From: Acidimicrobiia bacterium
GTDB taxonomy: Bacteria > Actinomycetota > Acidimicrobiia > Spongiisociales > UBA5794
Direction of reading: 5' to 3'
DNA: 7,522 nucleotides
Assembly: GCA_013695075.1 (NCBI GenBank)
Contig: JACDBE010000276.1
Span: forward strand, 1-7,522
The notes beneath the pieces were generated by a model, which worked only from the letters and a program-made list of their open reading frames with translations, searched no databases and had not been told where the DNA came from. The translations under genes were made by a program, and so were the position numbers. Of the stretch, positions 1-6,239 are shown piece after piece. Each line of letters opens with the position of its first letter. The first letter of the stretch is position 1.

Positions 1-1145
1 CTCAGGATGACCCGGAGGTGGTGGCCGCCAGGGAGGCGGGTGGGCTTGTTTGGCCGCGCCCGCTGCTGCTGGAGGCGGTCACCGCACGGATGCCGGCGAT
101 CGGGTTCGCCGGCACCCACGGCAAGACCACGTCGACGGCGCTGGCGGTGTCCGCGCTGCGCGCCGCCGGTGGGGACCCCAGCTTCATCGTCGGCGGCGAG
201 ATGGTGGCCCTCAACACCGGCGCCCACCTCGGCACCGGCTCGTGGTTCGCCGTCGAAGCCGATGAGGCCTTCGGCACGTTCCGTCACCTGCACCTCAACG
301 CCATGATGGTCACCAACATCGAAGCCGACCACCTGGACTACTACGGGACGGTTGCCGAGATGGAGCAGGCGTTCGCCCTGGTCGCCAACCGGGTCGACGG
401 CCCGGTCGTTGCCTGCATCGACGACCCCGGCGTCCGCCGCCTCGGCGAAAGGGCCGACATCATCGGCTACGGGCTCACCGAGACAGCGGCGTGGCGGATG
501 TCCGATCCAGTATTCGCCGCGGCGGCGACCGTCTTCACGCTCACCGCCCGGGATGGGACGGCGCATCGGGTGCAGGTGCCGGTTCCCGGACTCCACGTCG
601 CCCGCAATGCCGCCGGGGTCATCGCCGTCCTCAGCGAGATGGGATGCGACACCGCCTCGCTGGTGTCCGGCGTTGCCGGGTTCCGCGGCGTGCGGCGCCG
701 CTTCGAGGTGCGGGGAACCGTGGGCGGGGTCACCGTGGTCGACGACTACGCCCACCATCCCACCGAGGTGGGGGCCACCATCGCCGCCGGCAGGCTGGGC
801 GGGTGGGGCAGGGTGTGGGCCGTGTTCCAGCCCCACCGTTACACCAGGACCGCCGATCTGGGGGCCGAGTTCGGACGACCGCTGGCCACCGCCGACCGGG
901 TGGTGGTCACCGATGTGTACCCGGCGGGGGAGGCTCCCATCCCCGGGGTCACCGGCAAGATCGTGGCCGAGGCGGTGGCCGCCGCCGGTGGCGCCGTTCG
1001 CTACATAGCCGGGCTGGCAGCGGCAACCGACTTGTTGGCCGGGTCGGTGGCTTCCGGCGACCTGGTGTTGCTGCTCGGTGCCGGGGACATCACCGGGGTC
1101 GCCGAACCGCTCCTGGCCGCCCTCGAGCTGCGGGCTATGGCGTGA
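1..1145 (+). CDS. murC: UDP-N-acetylmuramate--L-alanine ligase MurC (5'-truncated)
   Basis: This cytoplasmic Mur ligase joins L-alanine to UDP-MurNAc using ATP, the first step of the peptidoglycan stem peptide. The reading frame enters from the left edge (first full codon at base 3) and ends with TGA at 1143-1145, giving 380 visible residues. MurC is usually about 450-480 residues, so roughly the first 80 are missing. Visible motifs in order are the ATP-binding loop GTHGKTT (111-131), EADEAFGTF (255-281), NIEADHLD (315-338), DDYAHHPTE (741-767) and FQPHRYTRT (825-851). The last two and the TNIEADHLD block are typical of MurC rather than of MurD, E or F. The third motif is usually EADESD followed by (G/A)SF, so AF in place of SD is unusual. 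The stop codon overlaps the murB start by one base (TGATG), which implies coupled translation. Confidence 0.97.
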   Translation, partial: QDDPEVVAAREAGGLVWPRPLLLEAVTARMPAIGFAGTHGKTTSTALAVSALRAAGGDPSFIVGGEMVALNTGAHLGTGSWFAVEADEAFGTFRHLHLNAMMVTNIEADHLDYYGTVAEMEQAFALVANRVDGPVVACIDDPGVRRLGERADIIGYGLTETAAWRMSDPVFAAAATVFTLTARDGTAHRVQVPVPGLHVARNAAGVIAVLSEMGCDTASLVSGVAGFRGVRRRFEVRGTVGGVTVVDDYAHHPTEVGATIAAGRLGGWGRVWAVFQPHRYTRTADLGAEFGRPLATADRVVVTDVYPAGEAPIPGVTGKIVAEAVAAAGGAVRYIAGLAAATDLLAGSVASGDLVLLLGAGDITGVAEPLLAALELRAMA

Positions 1146-2056
1146 TGACCGTCGACGAGCCCACCGTGGGCGGGTCGCTGCGCCGCTCCGTCCCCCTGGC
1201 CGGCTACACCACCTATCGGTTCGGCGGTGCCGCGTCGTGGCTGGCGGAACCGGACGACCTTGCCGGGCTGGCCGCCGCCCGGGCGGCCGCCACCCATCTC
1301 GGGCTGCCTTTGGTGCTGCTGGGTCGGGGGAGCAACGTGGTGGTGAGCGACCATGGGCTCGACGCCGTCGTGGTGCGGCTGGGTCCCGGCTTCGGGTCGA
1401 TCGTGCTCGATGGTGGCACCGTGATCGCCGGGGCCGCCGCCCCCCAACCCAAGGTCGCCCGGTTCGCCGTGGAGCGGGATCGGGGTGGTATCGAGTTCCT
1501 GGTAGGCATCCCCGGTTCGGTGGGCGGTGGGGTGGTGATGAACGCCGGATGCTTCGGCTCGGACTTCGCCGAATGGATGCTCGACGCCGACGTGTTCGAC
1601 ATCGAAGACGGCCGCGTGGCCACCCGCGCCGCCGACGACCTGACCATGTCGTACCGTTCCACGGCGCTCACCGACCGCCACGTCGTGCTCTCGGCGCGGC
1701 TGCGCACGGTTCCCCAGCCCGGTGGCCAGGGTCGGGAGCGGCTCCGCCAGATCACCCGGCGGCGCCGACTCAGCCAGCCGGGAGGCACCCTCAACGCCGG
1801 CAGCGTGTTCAAGAACCCCCCGGGAGACGCCGCCGGGCGCCTCATCGACGCCGCCGGACTCAAGGGGCTCATCGTCGGCGGTGCCCGGGTGTCGCCCCGT
1901 CACGCCAACTTCTTCGAGGCCTCCGCCAGCGCCACCGCCCAGGACGTCTTCGACCTCGTCGCCGAGGTGCAGCGTCGGGTCGACCGCCACAGCGGGGTGT
2001 GGCTGCACACCGAGATCCGGTTCCTGGGCGAATTCGATGGCGGCAGGGCGCGGTGA
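1145..2056 (+). CDS. murB: UDP-N-acetylenolpyruvoylglucosamine reductase MurB
   Basis: This FAD-dependent cytoplasmic enzyme reduces UDP-GlcNAc-enolpyruvate to UDP-MurNAc with NADPH, one step before MurC. The protein is 303 residues, normal for the short type II MurB. Visible signatures are YTTYRFGG (residues 21-28), the flavin-binding LGRGSN (59-64), GIPGSVGG (from 121), and NAGSVFKNP (217-225), which carries Ser220, expected to be the proton donor. LHTEIRF near the C-terminus supplies Glu290 as the expected catalytic acid. The N-terminal part matches the FAD_binding_4 fold and the C-terminal part the MurB C-terminal domain. The ATG at 1145 overlaps the murC stop, and the protein starts just upstream of the conserved YTTYRFGG block, so this start is preferred although no strong ribosome binding site is seen. 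Its stop overlaps the ftsQ start by four bases (GTGA). Confidence 0.97.
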   Translation: MTVDEPTVGGSLRRSVPLAGYTTYRFGGAASWLAEPDDLAGLAAARAAATHLGLPLVLLGRGSNVVVSDHGLDAVVVRLGPGFGSIVLDGGTVIAGAAAPQPKVARFAVERDRGGIEFLVGIPGSVGGGVVMNAGCFGSDFAEWMLDADVFDIEDGRVATRAADDLTMSYRSTALTDRHVVLSARLRTVPQPGGQGRERLRQITRRRRLSQPGGTLNAGSVFKNPPGDAAGRLIDAAGLKGLIVGGARVSPRHANFFEASASATAQDVFDLVAEVQRRVDRHSGVWLHTEIRFLGEFDGGRAR

Positions 2057-2853
2057 AGCTCGTGGTGGATGCTCGTCTGGCCGATCGTCGCCATCAGGTG
2101 CGGGAGTCGTGGGCGCGGCGCCGGTTGCGCTGGGTGGTGGGGTGTGCTGGGGTCGTCCTCGTGGCCGCCGTGGGGCTCGCCGTCCTCGAGTCCCCGTGGC
2201 TGGCGCTGCGGGACATCGAGATCGAAGGCGCCCACAACGCCCCCGTGGCGGAGCTCCTCGCCGAAGCCGGGGTGGTGCCCGGCTACCCCACCATCCGGGT
2301 CAGGCCGCAGGCGGTGGTGACCATGCTGGAAACCGACCCGTGGGTGGCGGAAGCCGCGGTCACCGTTTCCTGGCCGGGAAGCGTAGAGGTGGCGGTGGTG
2401 GAACGGTCACCGGCCGCCTGGGTGAACACCGGGAAACGATGGGCCCTGGTCGCCGTCGACGGGGTGGTGCTCACCATGGGCAGGCCCAGTGCCGGCGAGC
2501 CACAGCTGGTCGGCACCTATCCCGGGATCCGGCCGGGAAACCACGTCGGCAACGAGGCGGCAGCGGCGGTCATCGGATTCATGGGGCGGCTCCCCGCCGA
2601 GCTGGCCGCCGGCGCCGTGGGCCACACCACCAAGCAGGGTGGGGTGGTGACCACCGGCAAGCTGACCATCATCATCGGCGATGGCTCCGATCTCGATGCC
2701 AAGGCGGCGGCCCTGGCGGCGCTGCTCGAGCACGGGGTGCGGGGGGAGAGCACCATCAACCTGATCTCACCGACGAGGCCCGGTGTCATCAACTCTCGAC
2801 CTGTGGTACAGACTTTGCCGGCAGATCCACCGCGTTTGTCGGCTTCGAGCTAA
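2053..2853 (+). CDS. ftsQ: Cell division protein FtsQ (DivIB family)
   Basis: FtsQ is a bitopic membrane protein of the divisome that connects the FtsZ ring with septal peptidoglycan synthesis through FtsB and FtsL. The product has 266 residues. It has a short basic cytoplasmic tail (residues 1-25, Arg-rich), one membrane helix at about 26-45, an extracytoplasmic POTRA domain at about 50-118 beginning with ALRDIEIEG, and the FtsQ/DivIB beta domain including VVERSPAAWV and the block around VAVDGVVLTM. The POTRA ending DPWVAEAAVTVSWPG is characteristic of FtsQ. The GTG start overlaps the murB stop in a GTGA arrangement, suggesting translational coupling. Sequence divergence is normal for this family, so the identification rests on topology, the POTRA and VDG-type motifs, and the position between murB and ftsZ. 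Confidence 0.93.
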   Translation: MKLVVDARLADRRHQVRESWARRRLRWVVGCAGVVLVAAVGLAVLESPWLALRDIEIEGAHNAPVAELLAEAGVVPGYPTIRVRPQAVVTMLETDPWVAEAAVTVSWPGSVEVAVVERSPAAWVNTGKRWALVAVDGVVLTMGRPSAGEPQLVGTYPGIRPGNHVGNEAAAAVIGFMGRLPAELAAGAVGHTTKQGGVVTTGKLTIIIGDGSDLDAKAAALAALLEHGVRGESTINLISPTRPGVINSRPVVQTLPADPPRLSASS

Positions 2854-2874
2854 GGTACCGGTCGAGCCTTATCC

Positions 2875-2882
2875 AGAGGGAG
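2875..2882 (+). promoter_or_regulatory. Ribosome binding site of ftsZ
   Basis: The purine-rich AGAGGGAG lies six bases before the GTG at 2889. It fixes the ftsZ start and is one of the better binding sites in this operon, fitting the high expression FtsZ needs. The 35-base gap between ftsQ and ftsZ holds no promoter I can recognise. Confidence 0.75.
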
Positions 2883-2888
2883 TCCGGT

Positions 2889-3956
2889 GTGACCGATACG
2901 CACACTCCACAGAGCTATCTCGCGGTCATCAAGGTGGTCGGCGTCGGTGGCGGCGGGGTCAACGCCGTCAACCGCATGGTCGACGCCGGCGTCGGCGGTG
3001 TCGAGTTCGTCGCCATCAACACCGACGCCCAGGTGCTGTTGATGTCCGACGCCGACGTCAAGCTTGACATCGGTCGGGACGCCACCAGGGGACTGGGCGC
3101 CGGAGCCAACCCCGAGGTGGGTCGTGAGGCGGCCGAGGCGCATCGCGACGAGATCGACGACGCCCTCAAGGGGGCCGACATGGTGTTCATCACCGCAGGC
3201 GAGGGTGGCGGCACCGGCACCGGCGGGGCCCCCATCGTGGCCGAGATCGCCCGGTCGCTTGGTGCTCTTACCGTCGGTGTGGTGACCCGCCCCTTCGGAT
3301 TCGAGGGCCGACGGCGTTCGGTACAGGCCGAGCAGGGCATCCAGACCTTGAAGCAGGCGGTGGATACGCTGATCATCATCCCCAACGAGCGCCTTCTCGA
3401 GATCGTCGATCCTTCTACCGCCATGATCGACGCCTTCCGCATGGCCGACGACGTGCTCACCAGCGGGGTCAAGGGCATCACCGATCTCATCACCACTCCG
3501 GGGTTGATCAACGTCGACTTCGCCGACGTCAAGGCGGTGATGACCGAGGCCGGTTCGGCGGTGATGGGCATCGGCTCGTCGACCGGTGAGAACCGCGCCC
3601 AGCAGGCGGCCAACAAGGCCATCAGCAGCCCGTTGCTGGAGACCTCCATGGAAGGCGCCCGAGGGGTGCTGCTGTCCATCGCCGGACCGGCGGACATGAC
3701 CCTCCACGAGGTGTCTACGGCGGCGGCGATGATCTCCCAGCACGCCGACGGCGACGCCAACATCATCTTCGGCGCCGTCATCGACGACGCCCTCGGCGAC
3801 GAGATGCGGGTGACCCTGATCGCCGCCGGCTTCGACCGCGAGCGCCGCTCGTCGCCCCGCATCGGTGGGGGTTACGCCCCACTCACGGGTCGTGACCGCG
3901 GTTCTCAACCGATCGAGGAACCCGACGACGACATCCCGGGGTTCGTGCAGGGATGA
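2889..3956 (+). CDS. ftsZ: Cell division GTPase FtsZ
   Basis: FtsZ is the tubulin-like GTPase that polymerises into the division ring. The product has 355 residues. Signatures are the N-terminal IKVVGVGGGGVNAVNRM (from residue 14), the tubulin motif GGGTGTG at 106-112, the RPFGFEG segment, and the T7 synergy loop NVDFADV at 208-214 with Asp210 and Asp213, expected to complete the GTPase site of the neighbouring subunit. The core ends at about residue 318. A short linker of about 25 residues follows and the protein ends with DDDIPGFVQG, the likely C-terminal peptide that SepF and other partners bind. This linker is shorter than in many actinobacterial FtsZ proteins. The GTG start is supported by the binding site six bases upstream and by the family N-terminus. 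The stop is 16 bases before pgeF. No ftsA is adjacent, as usual in Actinomycetota. Confidence 0.99.
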   Translation: MTDTHTPQSYLAVIKVVGVGGGGVNAVNRMVDAGVGGVEFVAINTDAQVLLMSDADVKLDIGRDATRGLGAGANPEVGREAAEAHRDEIDDALKGADMVFITAGEGGGTGTGGAPIVAEIARSLGALTVGVVTRPFGFEGRRRSVQAEQGIQTLKQAVDTLIIIPNERLLEIVDPSTAMIDAFRMADDVLTSGVKGITDLITTPGLINVDFADVKAVMTEAGSAVMGIGSSTGENRAQQAANKAISSPLLETSMEGARGVLLSIAGPADMTLHEVSTAAAMISQHADGDANIIFGAVIDDALGDEMRVTLIAAGFDRERRSSPRIGGGYAPLTGRDRGSQPIEEPDDDIPGFVQG

Positions 3957-3972
3957 CGGCGGCCCTGGTGGG

Positions 3973-4602
3973 ATGATCCATCCCCCGGGTCTCGACGGCG
4001 CCCGTTTCGGCGAAGCCAGTGACGGCGATCCCCGAACCGATGACGAGGCGGTGGCCCGTTTCGCTCGCCATGGGGCGCCGACCGCCATCGCCTTTCCTCA
4101 CCAGGTACATGGCGCCACGGTGCAGCTGGCCACTACCGCCGGGGCCGCCGGAGACGCCGACGCCCTGATCACCACCACCGCCGACCTCGGGGTCGCCGTC
4201 GCCACCGCCGACTGCGTGCCGGTGATCATCGAGGGTCCCGGCTTCGCCGCCGTGGTGCACGCCGGGTGGCGGGGGATCGTCGGTGGGGTGATGGCGGCGA
4301 CCGTGGAGGCGATCGGGTCGATGGGGTTGACGCCCCGGCAGGCGGCGGTGGGCCCGGCCATCGGTCCGTGCTGCTACCAGGTGGGAGCGGAGGTGCTGGA
4401 TCGACTTGCGGGCCACGTCGCCACCACCACCTGGGGAGCGCCCAGCGTCGACCTGCCCGCCGCGGCCACCATGGCCCTTGGGGATCTGCCGGTTTGGCGC
4501 AGTGAGCGGTGCACCTTCACCGACCATCGGCTCAACTCGCACCGTCGCGACCGCACCGCGCGCCGGCAGGTGGCGGTGGCCTGGTGTCGGTCCGGACCGT
4601 GA
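3973..4602 (+). CDS. pgeF: Peptidoglycan editing factor PgeF / multicopper-oxidase-like (laccase domain) protein, YfiH family
   Basis: In Escherichia coli the family member YfiH removes UDP-MurNAc carrying L-serine instead of L-alanine, so it proofreads the MurC product. Related proteins (human LACC1/FAMIN) act on purine nucleosides, so the substrate here is not certain. The product has 209 residues. The metal-site residues appear to be His46 in FPHQVHG, Cys81 in TADCVPV and His96 in VVHAGWRG. Other family blocks are DADALITTTADLGVAVATAD, VGPAIGPCCYQVG, and the C-terminal CTFTD...SHRRD segment. The family is usually about 240-260 residues. The N-terminus here is compact, with FGEASDGDPRTDD in place of the longer Gly-rich SLNLG-type region. 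ATG at 3973 avoids a long overlap with ftsZ and has only a weak GGTGGG next to it. The gene sits directly after ftsZ, as in many actinobacteria. Confidence 0.93.
   Translation: MIHPPGLDGARFGEASDGDPRTDDEAVARFARHGAPTAIAFPHQVHGATVQLATTAGAAGDADALITTTADLGVAVATADCVPVIIEGPGFAAVVHAGWRGIVGGVMAATVEAIGSMGLTPRQAAVGPAIGPCCYQVGAEVLDRLAGHVATTTWGAPSVDLPAAATMALGDLPVWRSERCTFTDHRLNSHRRDRTARRQVAVAWCRSGP
4568..4579 (+). promoter_or_regulatory. Likely ribosome binding site of yggS
   Basis: AGGTGGCGGTGG within the end of pgeF lies four to ten bases before the GTG at 4584. It is the reason this start is preferred over the GTG at 4599, which has no such sequence in front of it but does overlap the pgeF stop as GTGA. 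The match to the consensus is imperfect. Confidence 0.45.
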
Positions 4603-5252
4603 CCGAAGGGCTGGGATCGGTCGTCGATCGGATGGCGGCCGCCGCCACCCGGTCCGGGCGGGACCCGGCCTCGGTGACGTTGGTTGCCGTCAGCAAGGGC
4701 CAGTCGGTCGAGACCATCCGTGCCGCCTACGAGCTCGGGCATCGTCACTTCGGGGAGAACCGAGCCGCCGAGCTGGCGGACAAGGCGCCCCAACTCCCCG
4801 GCGACATCGTGTGGCACTTCGTGGGCACTTTGCAGCGACGGCGCATCGAGCTGATCAGACCGGTGGCCGCCCTGGTGCATTCGCTGGACCGTCTGGCACT
4901 CATCGATTCCTGGTCACGCTCGCCGGCGCCGCCGATGCTCGTCCAAGTGAACGTGGCCGCCGAACAGCAGAAGCACGGGGTGGCGGTCGATAAGGCCGGC
5001 GATCTGGTGGCGGCGGCCGAGGCCGCCGGGATCGCCTGCCGTGGTCTGATGCTGATCCCGCCTCTGGCCGACCGACCCGAACAGAGCCGCCCCTGGTTCC
5101 AGCGCCTCGCCACGTTGCAGCGTCGGCTGGCGGTGGAGCACCCGGATCTGGTCGAGCTGTCGATGGGTATGACCGACGACTTCGAGGTCGCCATCGAAGA
5201 GGGTGCATCGTTGATTCGCGTGGGACGGGCTATCTTTGGTGCGAGGCGGTAG
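4584..5252 (+). CDS. yggS: Pyridoxal phosphate homeostasis protein (YggS/PLPBP family)
   Basis: This cytosolic single-domain PLP-binding protein (COG0325) has the alanine-racemase-like TIM-barrel fold and keeps free pyridoxal phosphate and amino-acid pools in balance. No enzyme activity is established for the family. The product has 222 residues, close to the usual 220-235. Signatures are LVAVSKGQ with the PLP lysine at residue 38, HFGENR (55-60), WHFVGTLQRRR, VQVNVAAEQQKHGV, GLMLIPPL, and the C-terminal LSMGMTDDFEVAIEEGASLIRVGRAIFGAR, where the phosphate-binding Ser-Met-Gly-Met and Arg-x-Gly are visible. The start is uncertain between GTG 4584 (better ribosome binding site) and GTG 4599 (four-base overlap with the pgeF stop). 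Either leaves the first helix intact. Membership of the ftsZ-sepF neighbourhood is widely conserved, though the reason is not known. Confidence 0.95.
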   Translation: MSVRTVTEGLGSVVDRMAAAATRSGRDPASVTLVAVSKGQSVETIRAAYELGHRHFGENRAAELADKAPQLPGDIVWHFVGTLQRRRIELIRPVAALVHSLDRLALIDSWSRSPAPPMLVQVNVAAEQQKHGVAVDKAGDLVAAAEAAGIACRGLMLIPPLADRPEQSRPWFQRLATLQRRLAVEHPDLVELSMGMTDDFEVAIEEGASLIRVGRAIFGARR

Positions 5253-5294
5253 CGGGAGGGGTGGCTGACGCCGGAGCCGGAGCAGGAACCGGAC

Positions 5295-5305
5295 AGGAGC
5301 GAGGA
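5295..5305 (+). promoter_or_regulatory. Ribosome binding site of sepF
   Basis: AGGAGCGAGGA contains two overlapping candidates, AGGAG ten bases and GAGGA four bases before the ATG at 5310. It lies in the 57-base gap after yggS, where I see no clear promoter or hairpin. Confidence 0.6.
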
Positions 5306-5309
5306 CGAC

Positions 5310-5939
5310 ATGGCTGGTTTGTGGCAGAAGACACTGTTCTATCTGGGGCTGGTGGACGACGAGTCTGCAGCGTCGGTCGAGGCTTCTCAACCTCAGGCTG
5401 AGGGCGGGGTGCGCACGGTCGATCCCCCCGGCGCCCGGACCCGCCGCCGCGCCGCCGCCGAGCCTTCGGGCGCCGCCATGCGGGGACCGGATCCCATCGG
5501 CTCGGCCAGCTCCCGCCCCCACGCCACCATCGCCGGCCGCCGGGTCGAACCACCATCGGCGCAACGCCGCCGGGTGTCGACCAACCCCGAGCATGCCGAG
5601 GCCGGAGTCCTGGTGCGCAGCGGCGACAACTTTGCGGTGCGCACCGCCACCGCCGACGCCGCCGAGACCGAGGTCATCGAGGCCCGCACCTTCACCGACG
5701 CCCAGGTGCTGGCGGACCACATCCGTGACGGCGTGCCGGTGGTGCTCGATCTGCGCGCCACCGAGCCGGCGATGGTGCGCCGGCTGGTCGACTTCGCCAC
5801 CGGGCTCACCTACGCCCTCGACGGGCGGATGGCCAAGATCGCCCAGGGCGTCATCCTGGTGTCGCCAGCCGGGCGGGTCATCGGCGTCGAGGAGCAGGAG
5901 CGGCTGCGCTCGCTCGGTCTGTACCGGCTCGACCACTGA
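5310..5939 (+). CDS. sepF: Cell division protein SepF
   Basis: SepF anchors FtsZ filaments to the inner face of the membrane and takes the place of FtsA in actinobacteria. The product has 209 residues in three parts. The first is an N-terminal amphipathic helix, MAGLWQKTLFYLGLVDDE, the expected membrane-targeting element. The second is a linker of about 100 residues rich in Ala, Arg, Pro and Gly, likely disordered and basic. The third is the SepF (DUF552) domain at about 121-193. That domain shows EARTFTDAQVLADHIRDG, PVVLDLRATEP, RRLVDFATGLTYALDG and IAQGVILVSPAG, matching the family pattern of PVV-N/D-L, IDF-SG and the Y-A-x-x-G turn. About 16 residues follow the usual end of the domain (EEQERLRSLGLYRLDH). 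The order yggS-sepF-yggT agrees with the call. Confidence 0.95.
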   Translation: MAGLWQKTLFYLGLVDDESAASVEASQPQAEGGVRTVDPPGARTRRRAAAEPSGAAMRGPDPIGSASSRPHATIAGRRVEPPSAQRRRVSTNPEHAEAGVLVRSGDNFAVRTATADAAETEVIEARTFTDAQVLADHIRDGVPVVLDLRATEPAMVRRLVDFATGLTYALDGRMAKIAQGVILVSPAGRVIGVEEQERLRSLGLYRLDH

Positions 5940-5948
5940 CGATATCCC

Positions 5949-5954
5949 AGGAGG
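5949..5954 (+). promoter_or_regulatory. Consensus ribosome binding site upstream of yggT
   Basis: AGGAGG is a perfect Shine-Dalgarno sequence. It is placed ideally, seven bases away, for the GTG at 5962, but 21 bases from the GTG at 5976 that opens the yggT frame. The site therefore points at a five-codon reading frame rather than directly at yggT. Confidence 0.8.
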
Positions 5955-5961
5955 CTGAGCT

Positions 5962-5979
5962 GTGAGCCTGATCCCGTGA
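5962..5979 (+). CDS. Possible five-codon leader ORF (MSLIP) overlapping the yggT start
   Basis: GTG AGC CTG ATC CCG TGA is read from the GTG ideally spaced from AGGAGG. Its stop TGA (5977-5979) overlaps the yggT start GTG (5976-5978) as GTGA, the arrangement used for translational coupling elsewhere in this operon. Ribosomes ending here could restart on yggT. This is inferred only from spacing and frame. The alternative is that the true start is simply the poorly spaced GTG at 5976, or that a base is missing and the two starts are really in one frame. Confidence 0.35.
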   Translation: MSLIP

Positions 5980-5984
5980 GCCTG
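5962..5984 (+). repeat. Short direct repeat at the yggT start (9-base units, 14-base period)
   Basis: GTGAGCCTG at 5962-5970 is repeated exactly at 5976-5984, separated by ATCCC. Both copies encode a Met-Ser-Leu start but in different frames, because the 14-base period is not a multiple of three. The pattern looks like a small tandem duplication of the initiation region. Confidence 0.85.
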
Positions 5985-6239
5985 CTGGCCCTGCTGCTGA
6001 CCGTTGCCTACTGGGCGCTGATCGTGTGGATCATCCTCAGCTACGTGGTCGGGTTCGGACGGCTCCCGTGGGGACACCCGGTGCGCCGGGTGTTCGACGG
6101 GTTGGCTTCCGTGATCAACCCGGTGCTGGCCCCCATCCGGAGGGTGTTGCCCCCGCTGCGGCTCGGTGGCATGGCCCTCGACCTGTCCCCTCTGGTGCTC
6201 TTCTTCGCCATAGCCATCCTCCGCAACCTGGTCGCCTGA
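5976..6239 (+). CDS. yggT: YggT family small membrane protein
   Basis: This is an 87-residue integral membrane protein of the YggT family (Pfam YGGT), often found next to sepF. Its role is not firmly established; links to division, osmotic tolerance and membrane protein handling have been proposed for relatives. It shows a first membrane helix at about residues 3-26 (LALLLTVAYWALIVWIILSY), a cytoplasmic or interfacial loop with VINPVLAPIRRVLPPLRLGG, and a second helix over LDLSPLVLFFAIAILRNLV near the C-terminus. The NPVLAPIRRVLPP block and LDLSP motif are the family hallmarks. This is the single-repeat form; some relatives have two repeats. The start is GTG 5976 because the upstream GTG is out of frame, and translation may depend on reinitiation after the short leader ORF. 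It is the last plus-strand gene before the convergent ileS. Confidence 0.93.
   Translation: MSLLALLLTVAYWALIVWIILSYVVGFGRLPWGHPVRRVFDGLASVINPVLAPIRRVLPPLRLGGMALDLSPLVLFFAIAILRNLVA

Noticed and set aside
491..1144. In-frame upstream extension of murB through the murC gene
   Set aside because: The extra residues are Arg/Gly-rich out-of-frame translation of murC; murB homology begins just after ATG 1145.
2805..2888. Possible ftsZ promoter in the end of ftsQ
   Set aside because: Weak -35 and -10 look-alikes (such as TTGCCG and TAAGGT) are present but none have acceptable spacing.
3865..3972. Upstream ATG for pgeF inside ftsZ
   Set aside because: It would overlap ftsZ by about 90 bases and adds residues unlike the family; ATG 3973 is simpler.
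2850..4088. 412-codon minus-strand open frame antisense to ftsZ
   Set aside because: It mirrors the codon structure of ftsZ and has no family features.
5265..5294. Short CCGGAG-type repeats before sepF
   Set aside because: Two adjacent CGGAGC units plus a degenerate one are too short and too close to background in GC-rich DNA to call a repeat array.
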